From Pycnococcus provasolii (Eukaryota; Chlorophyta; Pseudoscourfieldiophyceae; Pseudoscourfieldiales; Pycnococcaceae), in contig OW568861.1 of the NCBI GenBank assembly GCA_938743325.2, positions 930,001 to 994,000 on the forward strand: a stretch of 64,000 nt of DNA. Reading direction: 5' to 3'. Both the position numbers and the translations under genes were made by a program. Shown here piece by piece: positions 63,018 through 64,000 of the stretch. How positions within the stretch are numbered: position 1 is the first letter of the stretch; each line of letters opens with the position of its first letter. The notes beneath the pieces were generated by a model. The model worked only from the letters and a program-made list of their open reading frames with translations. It made no database searches and was not told the DNA's origin.

Positions 63018-64000
63018 ATGGGCCCTCCGCCTCCGCCGCCGCCGCCTCCTGACGACTCCGCCGCCGCGAAGATACCCGCGGCAAACGTGGTCGTCATAGC
63101 ACCCGGATCTCTGATGCTGCGCATAGGTTCCGCAGCCACGCGCAAACCCATCACGATGCCCAACGTCATGGCCTGCCGATCAAACGCACCGCCAGCTTCG
63201 TCGACGAATCCAGGGGAGAACGTGCCGTGGCTATTTGGAGCCACGGAATCGGCGGAACGAGCCGCGCTCTTCGCAGCCGAAGAACGCCATGCCTCAGGAG
63301 GGCGAAGGAGAGGCGCAGCGGCTGATGCGGTGCTGCCCTCCAGTGCGGGACGGAGGAAATTCGAAGTCAACCACCAAAAGGAGGAAAGAAAGCTATTCGG
63401 ATGGGATGCCGCCACGCTTCCACCTGACGCGCCGTACGAACTCATACGACCTTTCGCGATGGCAGCCAACCACGACTTTGACGAAACGGTGACCGCCGTC
63501 GTTGCGAACGACCGCATCGCCGACGCGTGCGGGGACATCTGGACGCACGCGCTTCTGGAACACGACATACTCCCGCCGCCGGGTGAGGAGAGGCTCCACT
63601 ACAACGAAAACGGCGAAAACGGCGAAAACGGCGATGCTGGCAAAATGGAAGTTGATAATGACACCCAGCCGCCAAAGCAGGAACGGGAGTTCGAAGAAAC
63701 GCCACCCGAGAACAGCACGCTCCGACAACGCCTGTCGGCTATGGCATGCGTGCTTGTGGTTCCCGAGTACGTGCACCCTAGACTCGCACGCACGCTCGTC
63801 GAACGCACGCTGCTCACGACACTCGGGTTTGGGTATGCTGTGCTCCTTCGTGGCGCGCCTGCCGCAGCCTTCGGGGCAGGCGCAGCACAGGCGTCGGCGG
63901 TCGTTCACGTAGGCGCGAGTGTCACAACAGTGGCTTGCGTGGAGGATGGGTGCGCGATCCCCGATACGCTGCATGTGCTTCCGCACGGCGGATGCAATGC
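63018..64000 (+). CDS. ARP8: ARP8 actin-related protein (INO80 complex), 3' partial
   Basis: The first 327 residues, open to the right edge. It starts at ATG 63018 with a Pro run. Family marks are an actin-like first strand VVVIAPGSLMLRIGSAATRK with TMPNVMACR, and later LVVPEYVHPRLARTLVERTL, LTTLGFGYAVLLRGAPAAAFGAG and VVHVGASVTTVACVEDG. These match the ARP8 order: phosphate-loop-like segment, then the second actin subdomain with the V-V-H-V-G-A and C-V-E-D-G motifs. ARP8 with ARP4 and actin forms the extranucleosomal DNA-sensing module of the INO80 remodeler. A Glu/Asn-rich insert (NENGENGENGD) is present. The C-terminal half lies outside the window. Confidence 0.85.
   Translation, partial: MGPPPPPPPPPDDSAAAKIPAANVVVIAPGSLMLRIGSAATRKPITMPNVMACRSNAPPASSTNPGENVPWLFGATESAERAALFAAEERHASGGRRRGAAADAVLPSSAGRRKFEVNHQKEERKLFGWDAATLPPDAPYELIRPFAMAANHDFDETVTAVVANDRIADACGDIWTHALLEHDILPPPGEERLHYNENGENGENGDAGKMEVDNDTQPPKQEREFEETPPENSTLRQRLSAMACVLVVPEYVHPRLARTLVERTLLTTLGFGYAVLLRGAPAAAFGAGAAQASAVVHVGASVTTVACVEDGCAIPDTLHVLPHGGCN

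Overview
The window reads as nuclear DNA of a flagellated green alga, probably a core chlorophyte or prasinophyte. Three lines of evidence support this. (1) Plastid genes of the green lineage: a CGL160/AtpI-like ATP-synthase assembly factor and a three-RRM ribonucleoprotein with an organelle-type leader. (2) Centriole and cilium genes that land plants have largely lost: PF16/SPAG6, SAS-6, an Sfi1-like protein, a CEP112-like protein and a four-domain Cav channel. (3) Compact, GC-rich, almost intron-free genes with gaps often below 300 bp. Only one intron (22328-22484) could be placed with confidence. Several starts were moved from the first in-frame near-cognate codon to the first credible ATG.

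Layout, left half. The window opens inside PF16 (partial). It is followed by a long Sfi1-like repeat protein, a GT90/CAP10 glycosyltransferase, and a short incomplete Ty1/copia element with identical LTRs. Then come WDHD1/Ctf4, a CEP112-like (DUF4485) protein, long-form tRNase Z, the CGL160-like factor, a J-domain protein, and an EF-hand/TPR protein orthologous to the plant calcium-binding TPR family. Next are a secreted Pro-rich protein with two fibronectin-type-II-like modules, an SLC25 carrier, PUS10, and a head-to-head pair of a membrane histidine phosphatase and a Golgi-type glycosyltransferase candidate. A secreted lectin-like protein, VPS22/SNF8 and TRAPPC5 complete this half.

Layout, right half. 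A 2.2 kb stretch (36512-38687) without a recognisable gene is followed by a six-repeat Ig-like surface protein, a Deg2/9-type protease, and a kinesin-12 carrying 15 near-identical 84-bp coiled-coil repeats. Then come ATG4, a translin/TRAX protein, the four-domain Cav channel with an EEEE filter, SAS-6, the three-RRM protein, and ARP8, which runs off the right edge.

How the genes relate. Two groups stand out. One is cilium/centriole/spindle (PF16, Sfi1-like, CEP112-like, SAS-6, kinesin-12, Cav). The other is RNA maturation, replication and chromatin (tRNase Z, PUS10, TRAX, RRM protein, WDHD1, ARP8). Short telomere-repeat-like motifs ((CCCTAA)n or AAACCCCTAAT) sit in the 5' regions of the second group and of a few other genes (ATG4, J-protein, SLC25), but not in those of the first group that are visible here. 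This is the most interesting signal in the window: a candidate telo-box regulon. A ~65-bp element repeated in three gene-end gaps and the recent coiled-coil repeat expansion are further points to check.
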